64,000 nucleotides of DNA from the NCBI GenBank assembly GCA_910588985.1, contig CAJURO010000005.1:1-64000 (forward strand), written 5' to 3'. The notes under the pieces were generated by a model. The model was not told where the DNA came from. It saw nothing but the letters and a program-made list of their open reading frames with translations, and made no database searches. Below are positions 28,711-37,962 of this stretch, piece after piece. This DNA comes from an uncultured Eggerthellaceae bacterium. GTDB lineage: Bacteria > Actinomycetota > Coriobacteriia > Coriobacteriales > Eggerthellaceae. Each line of letters starts with the position of its first letter. The stretch's first letter is position 1. Position numbers and translations under genes: made by a program.

Positions 28711-29664
28711 ATGGATCAATCAAAGTTCTCGGGTGTCATTCCCCCAGTGATCATCCCGCTTAAAGGAGATCGATCGCTTGATGTCCCTGCATTTGAGAAG
28801 AGCATCAACCGCATGATCGACGCTGGAGTGCATGGCTTGTTCTTTCTTGGATCGAGCGGAGAAGTTGCATTTCTCACGAATGATGAGCGCATGGACGTGC
28901 TGCGCGAAGCGGTCGCTATCGTCGATAAGCGTGTTCCTATCCTCTGCGGCATCATCGACATGGAGACCATGCGTGTCATCGACCAGGCGAAGCGCGCGCA
29001 ACAATTCCCCATTGACGCCCTTGTTGCCACCGCGCCCTTCTATGCGCTTGGTGGCCCTAATGAGGTTGAGCGCCATTTCCGTGCCATCCATGACAATATC
29101 GATCTTCCCCTCTTCGCATACGATCTTCCCGTAAGCGTGCATACAAAGCTCGATCCTGAGCTCATCATGCGCCTTGGCAAGGACGGTGTCCTTCAAGGCG
29201 TTAAGGACTCCTCTGGAGACGATGTGAGCTTTCGGTGGCTCATGATCGAGAACGAAGACGCAGGGCATCCCCTTCAGCTTCTGACAGGGCATGAGGTATG
29301 CGTTGATGGGGCTCTTCTTGGCGGAGCAGATGGCTCAGTTCCTGGTCTCGCCAACATCGATCCTTATAGCTATGTCGAGCAATGGAATGCAGCGAAGGCA
29401 GGAGATTGGGAGCGCGTATCCGAGCTTCAAGATCATCTTGCGCGTCTCATGATGATGACAAGGTTCATCAAGGCCACTGTTGGCTTTGGGGCTGGCGTGG
29501 GTGCATTCAAGACGGCTCTCTGGCAAATGGGCGTATTCAATACGAATCAGATGCGTGAGCCCGTTTCTGCGCTCACGGGAGAAGACGTGCGTACCATCGT
29601 GAACGTCTTGCGCTCGAATGGCCTGCTTCCCACTGACGCGCGTATGCGCCAACCATGGGAATAA
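28711..29664 (+). CDS. nanA: DapA/NanA-family lyase, probable N-acetylneuraminate lyase
   Basis: Predicted to split N-acetylneuraminate to ManNAc and pyruvate. It is a class I aldolase TIM barrel of 317 residues. Key residues are GSSGE (47-51), Tyr137 in FAYDLP and the Schiff-base Lys165 in QGVKDSSG. The fold is shared with dihydrodipicolinate synthase and keto-deoxy sugar aldolases. The NanA call rests on its place after a sialic acid-type ABC transporter and on the epimerase, kinase, nagA and nagB in the same window. ACGAAGGAG precedes the ATG. It ends the transporter operon at the terminator 29686-29715. Confidence 0.75.
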   Translation: MDQSKFSGVIPPVIIPLKGDRSLDVPAFEKSINRMIDAGVHGLFFLGSSGEVAFLTNDERMDVLREAVAIVDKRVPILCGIIDMETMRVIDQAKRAQQFPIDALVATAPFYALGGPNEVERHFRAIHDNIDLPLFAYDLPVSVHTKLDPELIMRLGKDGVLQGVKDSSGDDVSFRWLMIENEDAGHPLQLLTGHEVCVDGALLGGADGSVPGLANIDPYSYVEQWNAAKAGDWERVSELQDHLARLMMMTRFIKATVGFGAGVGAFKTALWQMGVFNTNQMREPVSALTGEDVRTIVNVLRSNGLLPTDARMRQPWE

Positions 29665-29685
29665 GGTCATGCAACCAACACAAGC

Positions 29686-29715
29686 AAAAAAGCCATCCTC
29701 TGGGATGGCTTTTTT
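29686..29715. terminator. Bidirectional terminator between nanA-like gene and nagB
   Basis: AAAAAAGCCATCC and GGATGGCTTTTTT form a stem of up to 13 bp with a 4-base loop. A/T runs on both sides let it serve the plus-strand operon and the convergent nagB transcript. Confidence 0.92.
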
Positions 29716-29824
29716 CATGCATCTCAACTCGATTCCGAGAGGACAGGTTGATCCTCATGAGAGGCCAACCTATTCTTCATCCACTTTGGACCAGCCCCCA
29801 GCCTCGGCTTTGAGATATCAGGAC

Positions 29825-30556
29825 CTACATATCAAGCTCTGAAGCGGCCTCAGCATCGAGGAATACGGTCACGTTCGGATGAAGCTGCAACACCGAAGCA
29901 GGCACTTCGGGGACGACAGGGCCTGTGAAGGCCTGCGCAACAATGCCCGCCTTGCCCTTCCCGTTCGCAACCACGATGATACGTCGTGCTCCCATGATGG
30001 TGCCGATGCCCATCGTCACAGCCTGACGGGGAACCTCGTCAATGGAGTCGAAGAGGCGCGAGTTAGCTTCGATCGTGCTCTCTGTCAGATCAATCGTATG
30101 CGTCATGACGGGGAAATCCTCGCGAGGCTCATTGAATCCGATGTGCCCATTATTGCCAATGCCGAGAACCTGAAGGTCGATGCCACCAGCAAGGGCGATC
30201 TTCGCCTCGTAATCTTCGCAGATCTCCTCCATGGCATCTCCGATACCAGAAGGGACATGGGTGCGAGCTTTGTCGATATCAACATGATCGAAGAGATTGT
30301 CATTCATGAAATACCGATAGCTCTGGTCATGCGTGGGCTCAAGACCAAGATATTCATCCAGATTGAAGGTCGACACATCAGCGAAGCTCACCTTCCCCGC
30401 CTCAACGTCGCTAACAAGAGATGCATACATGCCTATCGGCGTGCTTCCTGTCGCTAGCCCTAAAACAGAATCGGGCTTATCGGTCAGCTGCTCGACGATA
30501 GCATCTGCAGCCGCGCGGGACATCTGATCATAATCTGGCATGATGACGAATTTCAT
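29825..30556 (-). CDS. nagB: Glucosamine-6-phosphate deaminase
   Basis: Converts glucosamine-6-P to fructose-6-P and ammonia, ending amino-sugar and sialic acid breakdown; 243 residues. Family motifs are GLATGSTPIGMY, TFNLDEYLGL (with the enolising Asp), GIGNNGHIGFNEP (catalytic His, with Asn where E. coli has Asp, as in several Gram-positive enzymes) and MGIGTIMGAR. It lacks the E. coli allosteric extension. Start: ATG at 30556 with GAAGGTG upstream. It lies 54 bases downstream of a large membrane protein gene and may share its transcript. Confidence 0.95.
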   Translation of the reverse strand: MKFVIMPDYDQMSRAAADAIVEQLTDKPDSVLGLATGSTPIGMYASLVSDVEAGKVSFADVSTFNLDEYLGLEPTHDQSYRYFMNDNLFDHVDIDKARTHVPSGIGDAMEEICEDYEAKIALAGGIDLQVLGIGNNGHIGFNEPREDFPVMTHTIDLTESTIEANSRLFDSIDEVPRQAVTMGIGTIMGARRIIVVANGKGKAGIVAQAFTGPVVPEVPASVLQLHPNVTVFLDAEAASELDM

Positions 30557-30610
30557 AGCACCTTCTTCACTCGAATCCAACACTTCCCTATTCTAACGCC
30601 AGGGCATGAG

Positions 30611-32908
30611 CTATTTCCAAAATTGGAACGTCTCCAAGATGTCACGATATGCCCATGCGTAGATATCCGAATACCATCCTGTCTCAGGCGTGAGGCAAAG
30701 AAGCACTTCGTAGAGAACAGAGATAGCTACAAGCACGATCAATATCTTGATGAACAACGCGTTGGAAAGCGAAAGAGCACGCTGCGATGCAGCATCGTTC
30801 TGAGCAACTCGCTCAGCTCGGCCTTCATGCCTGAGAAGCGATCTTACTCGCTCGCGCATGCCTATTCGCATGCAAGACCTTCCCATCGCCTGGTCGTCTG
30901 AGCAATTCTCATTCAAGATGAACACCAGCAAGACGGCAGCAGCAAGCAGCATGAAAGAGAAATCAGAATAATACCGTTGCAGAATGCCAGCCATCTGCGC
31001 ATCAAGAAGAGCGATAAGGACAGCAGAGAGCACAAGGACGATGATGACTCCCGTGATCGTGCGACTGCTCCTTTGCGAGTTGCGCAATGCGATCACAGGA
31101 CGCGCAAAGAAGAGAACCCAAAGAAGCGGCAAGCAAGCGAACACCCCTCCAAACGTTGCCTCTTTGATGGTTTGTCCCATATAAGTGGTAGCAAAGTCAA
31201 CTGGCTGCAAATATGGGAAGACGCCACAAGCATTGGGGGGTTGGATGAAATAGGCGAAGAGCGCGGGTGCAAGCCGACCGACATTCCAACCACGCTTCGT
31301 CATGTCATTTACCGTGAGATTGTAATTCGCCCCAAAATCGAAGAAGCTTCCGAATCGAGCTTGGTTGTAGAGCATCAAGCCAATGCCAACAATGAGATAG
31401 GGGGCTATCAAGCAGATGAACTCTCGCGCTCCCCTCTTCGATAAGATGCGCCTCTCGGTAATATAAGGCTTCCAAAAGAGCGGGAACGCAAGCAGGGAGA
31501 GAAGAACAAGCTGAGGGCGACACCCGAGAACAAGCGCCATGCAAAGCGAGCCCAGCACATAATATACGCATCTCCTCTTGCTTGAGCGACCGCACATCCA
31601 AAAGTACAGCCCCCATACGCTGAACGCAAGACCAAGGGCAATGGGCATCGAATAGAACGTAGGGAACTTGATAAGGTAGAGCACACCGCTGCATGCAACG
31701 ATGGAGATCTGCAAGAGCAGGTACAGGCCAAGAGAGACACGCTTGAAATGATAGCGCGCGAACCGATCGAGAAGCGCAGAGGCCCCAAGGATGAATGCGA
31801 GCGTTGAGATGAGCACTCCTATGGCAGTTGGGAATGCCTGCCCTGTAAGAAGATAGAACGGCAGATAGAACACGATCACAGGCACAACGCCGAAGTAGAC
31901 ATAATAATGCCCTTCATAATAGGCAACATCGAAGAGATAGTCCTGTCCCGTTTCTTTCTGGAGCTCATCACGTGCTCCCTTATCATAGGGGCTGCTCATC
32001 TCTTGGAGCCACTTTGGTGGCTCTTCGCTCAAATAGAGCTTCCCTTCAGCCATAGACCTTGCCAACTCAGCATATTGCTGAGCATTATCACCACCCACCT
32101 CGAACGTGCTGACGAATGACTTGCCATCCCATTCGCCAAAGTTGTAATCAGAGGTAGCAACGCCAACAAGGTTCGACCCAAAGAACAAGAAGTTTGAGAC
32201 AAGGATGCATTCAAGCACTACCGCGCATATGATCCCAGCTTTTGATTCACGCGGATTATCGACGATATGGATGCGATAGATGGCTGACTTCGGGCGGAAG
32301 ATATAGATCAAAGCGAGAACACCCGCAACGATAATGAAACGCAACCCATTGAAGACGAAGGGGCGATTCGCATTGATCTCTATCGTGTTGAGCAGGATCG
32401 GGTAGCTCACCTCTTCGCTGACAAGCTCAATACGCAAGTTATTGACATACCCCGCTGTATTGAGATTGATGTACTGGCTTTTCTTCGACTTCGTCGATAC
32501 CGATGCATCGGGGATGCCTGCGGTATATTCAGTCGAATCGAAATAGGTAAGATGTGCATCATCGGTGAACTGGACCTTGAAGGCAAGATCTTGCGCTGGC
32601 TGATCCCAATCGAGGTCGATGTATATGTTCTCGACGGTCGTGTTGAGGTTTGAGAACTCGATCACATGGTCTGCTGCCGTAAGACGAAACTCTCCATTCA
32701 CATCCTCATAAAGCTCGATCTTGTTCTTGAGGTCGATCGGAGTAAGATTCGCTGTAGCGAAATAGTTGAAATTGAAGCAGAACACTTCAAGGAGAAGAGC
32801 GACGAGGAGTATCGCAACCGCACTCTTCACAACATGCTCGATAACGGTCGCATGCACGTAGACAACACGCTTGAAGAAATATCGTATGTTCTCAAACACT
32901 GTTGGCAT
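30611..32908 (-). CDS. Large polytopic membrane protein, glycosyltransferase-C-like, unknown function
   Basis: I cannot name the family with certainty. From the chosen ATG the protein has 765 residues. It has a cytoplasmic head, one membrane helix near residue 35, an extracytoplasmic beta-type domain of about 140 residues, then ten or more membrane helices with an extracytoplasmic loop (GEWDGKSFVSTFEVGGDNAQQYAE) carrying acidic residues. This layout resembles GT-C polymer or lipid-linked sugar transferases of the cell envelope. The end is a short basic region and a final helix. The ATG at 32908 has no ribosome binding site, but a perfect TATAAT ends eight bases upstream, so a leaderless mRNA is likely. 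Confidence 0.6.
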   Translation of the reverse strand: MPTVFENIRYFFKRVVYVHATVIEHVVKSAVAILLVALLLEVFCFNFNYFATANLTPIDLKNKIELYEDVNGEFRLTAADHVIEFSNLNTTVENIYIDLDWDQPAQDLAFKVQFTDDAHLTYFDSTEYTAGIPDASVSTKSKKSQYINLNTAGYVNNLRIELVSEEVSYPILLNTIEINANRPFVFNGLRFIIVAGVLALIYIFRPKSAIYRIHIVDNPRESKAGIICAVVLECILVSNFLFFGSNLVGVATSDYNFGEWDGKSFVSTFEVGGDNAQQYAELARSMAEGKLYLSEEPPKWLQEMSSPYDKGARDELQKETGQDYLFDVAYYEGHYYVYFGVVPVIVFYLPFYLLTGQAFPTAIGVLISTLAFILGASALLDRFARYHFKRVSLGLYLLLQISIVACSGVLYLIKFPTFYSMPIALGLAFSVWGLYFWMCGRSSKRRCVYYVLGSLCMALVLGCRPQLVLLSLLAFPLFWKPYITERRILSKRGAREFICLIAPYLIVGIGLMLYNQARFGSFFDFGANYNLTVNDMTKRGWNVGRLAPALFAYFIQPPNACGVFPYLQPVDFATTYMGQTIKEATFGGVFACLPLLWVLFFARPVIALRNSQRSSRTITGVIIVLVLSAVLIALLDAQMAGILQRYYSDFSFMLLAAAVLLVFILNENCSDDQAMGRSCMRIGMRERVRSLLRHEGRAERVAQNDAASQRALSLSNALFIKILIVLVAISVLYEVLLCLTPETGWYSDIYAWAYRDILETFQFWK

Positions 32909-32915
32909 AGATATG

Positions 32916-32921
32916 ATTATA
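32916..32921 (-). promoter_or_regulatory. -10 box directly upstream of the membrane protein start codon
   Basis: TATAAT on the minus strand, with seven bases to the ATG at 32908. Transcription would begin at or beside the A of the ATG. No clear -35 is present at 16-18 bases. Confidence 0.5.
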
Positions 32922-32984
32922 GAGGATGATGAGGGTTCTCCTCTTCTCTGTAAGGTGATGAGTCTCTTGAATAAGCATACATGG

Positions 32985-33020
32985 CAAAAAAAGATCGACC
33001 TCTCTTTCAAGAGGTCGATC
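32985..33020 (-). terminator. Terminator after adk, end of the spc-type operon
   Basis: A perfect 11-bp stem (GATCGACCTCT/AGAGGTCGATC) with a 6-base loop is followed on the minus strand by seven or eight T. It ends the rplB-adk transcript and isolates the membrane protein gene. Confidence 0.95.
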
Positions 33021-33063
33021 AGATTGCACCGCGCTAAAGCGTAAGCAGGATAGAAAGGCTTTT

Positions 33064-33693
33064 CTACATACCGAGAGAGCGCTTCACATCCGCATATACC
33101 TCATCAGGGTCACGATCGCCATCGATCGTGACGAGAAGGTTGCAACCACGATAATAATCAACAAGAGGGGAAGTCGAAGTCTCGTAGACCTCTAAGCGAT
33201 TGCGAACCGTATCCTCGTTATCATCGTCACGCTGATACATCTCACCACCACATGAGGCACATGTCGGACCATCAGCAGCCGTACCGATCGCACCGCATGC
33301 CTTGCACATGCGACGCGAGGAGAGACGCTTGACGATAACTTCGGGATCAACATCAATGAGCAATGCCGCATCAAGAGGACGATCGAGATTAGAGAGCATC
33401 GTATCAAGCGCAACAGCCTGTGTTGTCGTGCGCGGGAAACCATCAAGGATGACTCCCTTCGCTGTGTCTGGTTGCTGGATACGCTCCCTCATCAGATCGA
33501 TGATAAGCTCGTCAGGAACAAGATCGCCTGCATCCATGTATTCCTTCGCCTTGATGCCAAGCGGTGTTTGGTCCTTTACGGCCTGACGAAGGATATCGCC
33601 CGTTGAGATATGGCACATACCCTCCTCGGCGACCAGTTTGGCTGCCTGCGTGCCCTTCCCAGCACCAGGAGCTCCTAAGAGAACTATATTCAT
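33064..33693 (-). CDS. adk: Adenylate kinase
   Basis: Balances ATP, ADP and AMP; 209 residues. It has the P-loop GAPGAGKGTQA, the NMP-binding region (HISTGDILRQA), DGFPRTTTQA and a long LID. Four cysteines in the LID (CKACG...CASCGG) form a zinc-binding site typical of Gram-positive enzymes. Start: ATG at 33693 after AAAGGTG. It follows secY as usual, but here it is the last gene of the operon; map, infA, rpsM, rpsK and rpoA do not follow. Confidence 0.97.
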   Translation of the reverse strand: MNIVLLGAPGAGKGTQAAKLVAEEGMCHISTGDILRQAVKDQTPLGIKAKEYMDAGDLVPDELIIDLMRERIQQPDTAKGVILDGFPRTTTQAVALDTMLSNLDRPLDAALLIDVDPEVIVKRLSSRRMCKACGAIGTAADGPTCASCGGEMYQRDDDNEDTVRNRLEVYETSTSPLVDYYRGCNLLVTIDGDRDPDEVYADVKRSLGM

Positions 33694-33740
33694 GTCATTA
33701 GCACCTTTCAATGCTCAAGCAGAATCCCGCAGATCAGTTC

Positions 33741-35021
33741 CTACTTGAAGAATCCGTCATAGTTATGCATCTTCAACTGGCTTTCAACCTTTGACATCGT
33801 ATCAAGGGCAACACCGATCATGATGAGGATCGAGGTGCCACCGAAAGACTGGATGAGCTGGTTGTCTGTGAAGAAGAAGATGATGGTCGGAATGACCGCG
33901 ATCGCGGCAATGAACAAACCACCCGGCAACGTGATGCGACGGAGAGTGTCTCTGATGTACGCAACCGTTGCAGACCCAGGGCGCACGCCGGGAATGAAGC
34001 CACCCTGCTTGCGGATATTCTCTGCCGTCTCTTCAGGATTGAACACCATGGAGGTATAGAAGTACGCGAAGAACACGATCAGAACGAGCGTCAAGACCCA
34101 ATTGAGCCAACCAGTTGTGCACCAATCAGCAAAGGTTGTCAGCCAATCAACGTTGAATATCGCTGCAAGCTGAGCAGGAAGATAGAGGATGCAGCTTGCG
34201 AAGATGATCGGAATAACACCTGCAGAGTTGACCTTCAGAGGGATGTAGGTATTCTGGCCACCCATCATCTTACGACCCTGAACACGCTTAGCATAATTGA
34301 CGGGAATGCGGCGTTGCGCGCGCTCAACGAAGATGATGAGCGGGATGCAAGCAAGCACAACAACAAGGATGAGCACGGTCAATGCAATTCCCATGCCAAG
34401 ATCGGAGGTTAGGTTCACCGACGAGAAGATGGCAGAAGGAACACGGCTGACGATGCTCACGAAGATGATCAGCGACATGCCGTTTCCGATGCCACGCTGC
34501 GTGATGAGCTCGCCCATCCACATGATGAAGGCGGTACCTGCAACAAGCGTGAACACAACGACGATGCACGTGAGCGCATACGGCACCTCATCTGAGAACT
34601 GCACGCCATAAGCGCTTGACTGGAAAAGCAGAAGATAGCCTATGGCGTTGATGAGGCCAAGGCCGAGCGTAAGATAACGTGTGACCTGCGTGATCTTCTT
34701 ACGACCAGCATCTCCTTCCTTTGCCCACCTACCAACAGCAGGAATAACGCCCTGCATAAGCTGCATGATGATGGACGCGGTGATATAAGGCATGATTCCA
34801 AGGGAGAATACGGAGAAGTTCGAGAGCGCACCACCTGTGAAAAGGTCAAGCATGCTCATCGCAACACCCGATTGCTGATAGGCAGTCGCAAATTCATGGA
34901 ACGGGATTCCTGGAACAGGCACGTATGCGCCAAAGCGATAGAGCGCAAGGATCCCAAGCGTGAAGAGGATCTTCTTCCGAAGCTCAGGAACCTTGAACGC
35001 ATCGATGATTGAGCTTAGCAA
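33741..35021 (-). CDS. secY: Protein translocase subunit SecY
   Basis: Pore-forming subunit of the SecYEG translocon; 426 residues with ten predicted membrane helices. It has the plug region and the conserved FTGGALSNFSVFSLGIMPYI and GVIPIIFASCILYLP stretches. The start is a TTG at 35021 that overlaps the rplO stop by seven bases, giving MLSSIIDAFKVPELRKK, the normal SecY N-terminus. It lies between rplO and adk. Confidence 0.96.
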   Translation of the reverse strand: MLSSIIDAFKVPELRKKILFTLGILALYRFGAYVPVPGIPFHEFATAYQQSGVAMSMLDLFTGGALSNFSVFSLGIMPYITASIIMQLMQGVIPAVGRWAKEGDAGRKKITQVTRYLTLGLGLINAIGYLLLFQSSAYGVQFSDEVPYALTCIVVVFTLVAGTAFIMWMGELITQRGIGNGMSLIIFVSIVSRVPSAIFSSVNLTSDLGMGIALTVLILVVVLACIPLIIFVERAQRRIPVNYAKRVQGRKMMGGQNTYIPLKVNSAGVIPIIFASCILYLPAQLAAIFNVDWLTTFADWCTTGWLNWVLTLVLIVFFAYFYTSMVFNPEETAENIRKQGGFIPGVRPGSATVAYIRDTLRRITLPGGLFIAAIAVIPTIIFFFTDNQLIQSFGGTSILIMIGVALDTMSKVESQLKMHNYDGFFK

Positions 35022-35464
35022 GGCTCTTCGACCTTTCCTCCGACAGCTTCGATCTTAGACTTCGCGCTTGCAGAGATCTTTGCGACCTTCACGGTGAGGG
35101 CCTTCGAGATATCGCCGTCGCCCAGGATCTTCACTGGTGTGTCACTATGCTTCGTAATGCCCTTATCGAAGAGCGTCGTCTCATCAACCGTCTCGCCTGC
35201 TTCGAACTTCTCGTTCAACGTCTTGACGTTCACGGCAAGATACTCGACCCTGTTAGGATTGCGGAAGCCAGGCAGCTTCGGAAGACGACGAGCCAAAGGC
35301 GTCTGACCACCCTCAAACCCAGCTCCCTTGCCACCACCAGCACGAGACTTCTGTCCATTCATGCCGCGACCAGCTGTTTTCCCGCTGCCAGAAGCTGGAC
35401 CACGGCCAACGCGCTTTCTCGAGTGGGTCGATCCTGCCTCGGGCTTCAGATCTTTGATTTCCAT
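35015..35464 (-). CDS. rplO: 50S ribosomal protein L15
   Basis: Large-subunit protein of 149 residues. The Gly/Arg-rich N-terminus (RVGRGPASGSGKTAGRG) that threads into 23S rRNA is followed by the globular domain. Start: ATG at 35464 (MEIKDLKPEAGS) after AAGGAG. It overlaps secY at its end, implying coupled translation. Confidence 0.97.
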   Translation of the reverse strand: MEIKDLKPEAGSTHSRKRVGRGPASGSGKTAGRGMNGQKSRAGGGKGAGFEGGQTPLARRLPKLPGFRNPNRVEYLAVNVKTLNEKFEAGETVDETTLFDKGITKHSDTPVKILGDGDISKALTVKVAKISASAKSKIEAVGGKVEEPC

Positions 35465-35560
35465 ATGCTTCTCCTTTTCGCCCCGTATGAGCAAACGGGA
35501 CTCGCATTTCGCTTGAATGAAGCAGGCCTGCGTGCAACACAGACCTGCTGATACGATAGT

Positions 35561-35752
35561 TTAGATCTCTTCGACCGTGATAAGGTGCTTGACCTTGAAG
35601 ATCATGCCACGCACGCTCTCGTTGTCAACGAGCTCATGGGTTTTGCCAATGCGCCCTAGACCAAGTGCGCGAAGCGTCTTGTCTTGATCTTCAGGACGAC
35701 CGATCTGTGACTTGACCTGTGTCACGCGAAGCGTTTTCTTATCCTGTGCCAT
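35561..35752 (-). CDS. rpmD: 50S ribosomal protein L30
   Basis: Short bacterial L30, 63 residues (LRVTQVKSQIGRPEDQDKTL). Its ATG overlaps the rpsE stop (TAATG). The 96-base gap to rplO carries no gene. Confidence 0.96.
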   Translation of the reverse strand: MAQDKKTLRVTQVKSQIGRPEDQDKTLRALGLGRIGKTHELVDNESVRGMIFKVKHLITVEEI

Positions 35753-36276
35753 TACTTCTGCTCCTTACGGCCGAACATAGCGTCAACGGTGATGCCGCGC
35801 CTCTCTGCGACCTGCTCGGGGCTTTCCATAGCCTTAAGGCCCTCAGCCGCTGCTTTGACGATATTCATAGCATTAGAGGTTCCGAGTGATTTGGTGATGA
35901 CGTTCTTGACACCAGCAAGCTCCATGATGGCGCGGACAGGGCCGCCAGCCATAACACCAGTACCAGGAACGGCAGGCTTGATAAGCACGCGACCTGCACC
36001 ATACTCGCCGATGATCTCGTGAGGAACCGATCCTTCATCGGTGATCGGAACGGTGAACATGTTCTTCTTGGCATCCTCAACGCCCTTCTTAATGGCGTTC
36101 GGAACTTCCTGGGACTTGCCAAGGCCAAGCCCGACACGTCCGTTGCCATCTCCTACAACGACAAGAGCAGTAAGAGACATTCTGCGGCCACCCTTGACGG
36201 TCTTCGAAACGCGATTGATGCTGACAACGCGCTCTTCGAGTTCGGGTACGGCCTTTTCCTGTTGTTTGCGAGCCAT
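35752..36276 (-). CDS. rpsE: 30S ribosomal protein S5
   Basis: Small-subunit protein of 174 residues, important for accuracy and the mRNA entry helicase. The double-stranded RNA-binding N-terminal domain ([15 protein letters not shown]) and [15 protein letters not shown] are followed by the C-terminal domain. Known spectinomycin-resistance positions lie in the KGGRR loop, which looks normal. Confidence 0.97.
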   Translation of the reverse strand: MARKQQEKAVPELEERVVSINRVSKTVKGGRRMSLTALVVVGDGNGRVGLGLGKSQEVPNAIKKGVEDAKKNMFTVPITDEGSVPHEIIGEYGAGRVLIKPAVPGTGVMAGGPVRAIMELAGVKNVITKSLGTSNAMNIVKAAAEGLKAMESPEQVAERRGITVDAMFGRKEQK

Positions 36277-36290
36277 TTAACAATCCCTTC

Positions 36291-36662
36291 TTAGAATACA
36301 AGGCCGGCTTCACGGGCGCCCTCGGCTACTGCCTTGACGCGACCATGATACAGATGGCCACCACGATCGAAGACGACTTGGGTGACGCCTTTTTCCTTTG
36401 CAAGGTTACCGATGATCTCACCGAGCTTCTCTGCACCCTCAACCGTGCTTGCAGAGATGCCGCTTTTCTTGAACTCAGCACCCAGGGTAGAGGCGCCGCA
36501 GATCGTTGTATGCGTGACATCATCGATGATCTGAGCTGAGATGTTACGGTTCGAACGCGTCACACAAAGACGTGGACGCTGTGCAGTGCCGGAGACCTTG
36601 CCGCGAACGCGACGATGACGGCGAGCAAGTCCGGTCTGGCGCTTCAATACATTCTTCTGCAT
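36291..36662 (-). CDS. rplR: 50S ribosomal protein L18
   Basis: 5S rRNA-binding protein of 123 residues ([44 protein letters not shown]). Start: ATG at 36662 (MQKNVL), seven bases after AAGGA. An ATG two codons upstream sits on the binding site. Confidence 0.96.
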   Translation of the reverse strand: MQKNVLKRQTGLARRHRRVRGKVSGTAQRPRLCVTRSNRNISAQIIDDVTHTTICGASTLGAEFKKSGISASTVEGAEKLGEIIGNLAKEKGVTQVVFDRGGHLYHGRVKAVAEGAREAGLVF

Positions 36663-36685
36663 TATCATTCCTTACCTAAAGAAGA

Positions 36686-37225
36686 CTATTCTTTACCGGC
36701 CTTGCCAGCCTTACGGCGTACATACTCTCCGACATAGCGGATGCCCTTGCCCTTGTATGGCTCTGGCTTTCTCCACTTGCGGATATCAGCTGCGGTCTGC
36801 CCGACCTTCTCCTTTGAGACGCCTGTTACCGTGATCTCGTTCTGCGAAGGAACCTCGAATGTGATCCCCTCAGGCGCCTTCACAAGGACAGGATGGGAGA
36901 AACCAAGCTGAAGCTCGAGATCGGATCCCTTGAGAGCAGCGCGGTATCCAACGCCGACAAGCTCAAGCTTCTTCTCGAAGCCCTCGGAAACACCTACCAC
37001 CATGTTATGAAGGAGCGAGCGGGTCAAACCCCAATAAGCGTTCGTTTGACGCTCATCGTCAGCAGGAGTGACGATGATCTCATCACCTTCGACCTTGATG
37101 ATCATAGTCGGCTGAAACGTGCACGTAAGCTCACCTTTCTTGCCCTTTATCGTAACCGTGCTTCCATCGATCTTCACGTCAACACCTGAAGGGATGGAGA
37201 TCGGCATCTTACCTATGCGAGACAT
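36686..37225 (-). CDS. rplF: 50S ribosomal protein L6
   Basis: Large-subunit protein of 179 residues with two repeated alpha/beta domains. It begins MSRIGKMPISIPSGV and ends with the rRNA-binding IRKWRKPEPYKGKGIRYVGE. GGGAGGAG precedes the ATG. Confidence 0.97.
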   Translation of the reverse strand: MSRIGKMPISIPSGVDVKIDGSTVTIKGKKGELTCTFQPTMIIKVEGDEIIVTPADDERQTNAYWGLTRSLLHNMVVGVSEGFEKKLELVGVGYRAALKGSDLELQLGFSHPVLVKAPEGITFEVPSQNEITVTGVSKEKVGQTAADIRKWRKPEPYKGKGIRYVGEYVRRKAGKAGKE

Positions 37226-37240
37226 AACTGCTCCTCCCTT

Positions 37241-37639
37241 CTACCAGATGTAGGCGATGACTTCGCCGCCGATGCCGATTTTACGAGCATCGCGATCGGT
37301 CATGACGCCTTTCGAGGTGGAAATGATAGCGGTGCCAAGACCACCGAGAACACGAGGCAGGTCGTCCTTGCCAGCATAGATGCGCAGGCCTGGCTTCGAG
37401 ATTCTCTTGATACCGCGAATATGCTTTTCCTTCTTGGGGCCATACTTGAGCGTGAGCTCAAGCTGTCCGCGGGGATCGCCATCGATGACCTCGAAGCCTG
37501 CGATGTATCCCTCCTGATCCATGATACGGGCGATCTCAACGAGCTTCTTGCTGGTTGGCATAGAAACCGTTTCATGCCCTGCAGTCTGAGCGTTACGCAA
37601 GCGCGTAAGCATATCTGCTATGGGATCGGTCATTGTCAT
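37241..37639 (-). CDS. rpsH: 30S ribosomal protein S8
   Basis: Primary 16S rRNA-binding protein, 132 residues ([27 protein letters not shown] end). In E. coli S8 represses its own operon by binding the mRNA near the L24-L5 junction. A tandem hairpin lies at the same junction here (38550-38593). AAGGAG precedes the ATG. Confidence 0.97.
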   Translation of the reverse strand: MTMTDPIADMLTRLRNAQTAGHETVSMPTSKKLVEIARIMDQEGYIAGFEVIDGDPRGQLELTLKYGPKKEKHIRGIKRISKPGLRIYAGKDDLPRVLGGLGTAIISTSKGVMTDRDARKIGIGGEVIAYIW

Positions 37640-37737
37640 GTTTCTGTTCTCCTTAAATTGAATAGAGATTGATATCGCACGCGGGTTCGAGATGCACCCT
37701 TAATGCATTCGCCTTGCGTGCAACGCTTGCCTTCCTC

Positions 37738-37923
37738 TTACCAAGAGGCCTTGGTGACGCCCGGAAGCTCACCTTTGTTGGCAAGCTCGCGCAGGCAGAT
37801 CCTGCACAAACCGAACTTACGGTAATACGCACGTGGGCGACCACAACGAGAGCAGCGATTGTGCTGACGCGTGGAGTACTTCGGCTCACGCTTCGCCTTG
37901 GCGACCATGGATTTCTTTGCCAT
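37738..37923 (-). CDS. rpsN: 30S ribosomal protein S14, zinc-binding type
   Basis: The 61-residue type Z form. Cys motifs CSRCG and CRIC bind one zinc. It is shorter than the 101-residue zinc-free form. The gene lies between rplE and rpsH, with a 98-base gap to rpsH in which I see no gene. Confidence 0.96.
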   Translation of the reverse strand: MAKKSMVAKAKREPKYSTRQHNRCSRCGRPRAYYRKFGLCRICLRELANKGELPGVTKASW

Positions 37924-37962
37924 GCATTCCTTCTTTCTCAGTGCTCCGACAGAGCGTCTCTA

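Noticed and set aside
15184..29664. A single horizontally acquired sialic acid island
   Set aside because: Codon use and base composition look like the rest of the window, ruvCAB and PFOR lie between the parts, and no integrase or repeats border them.
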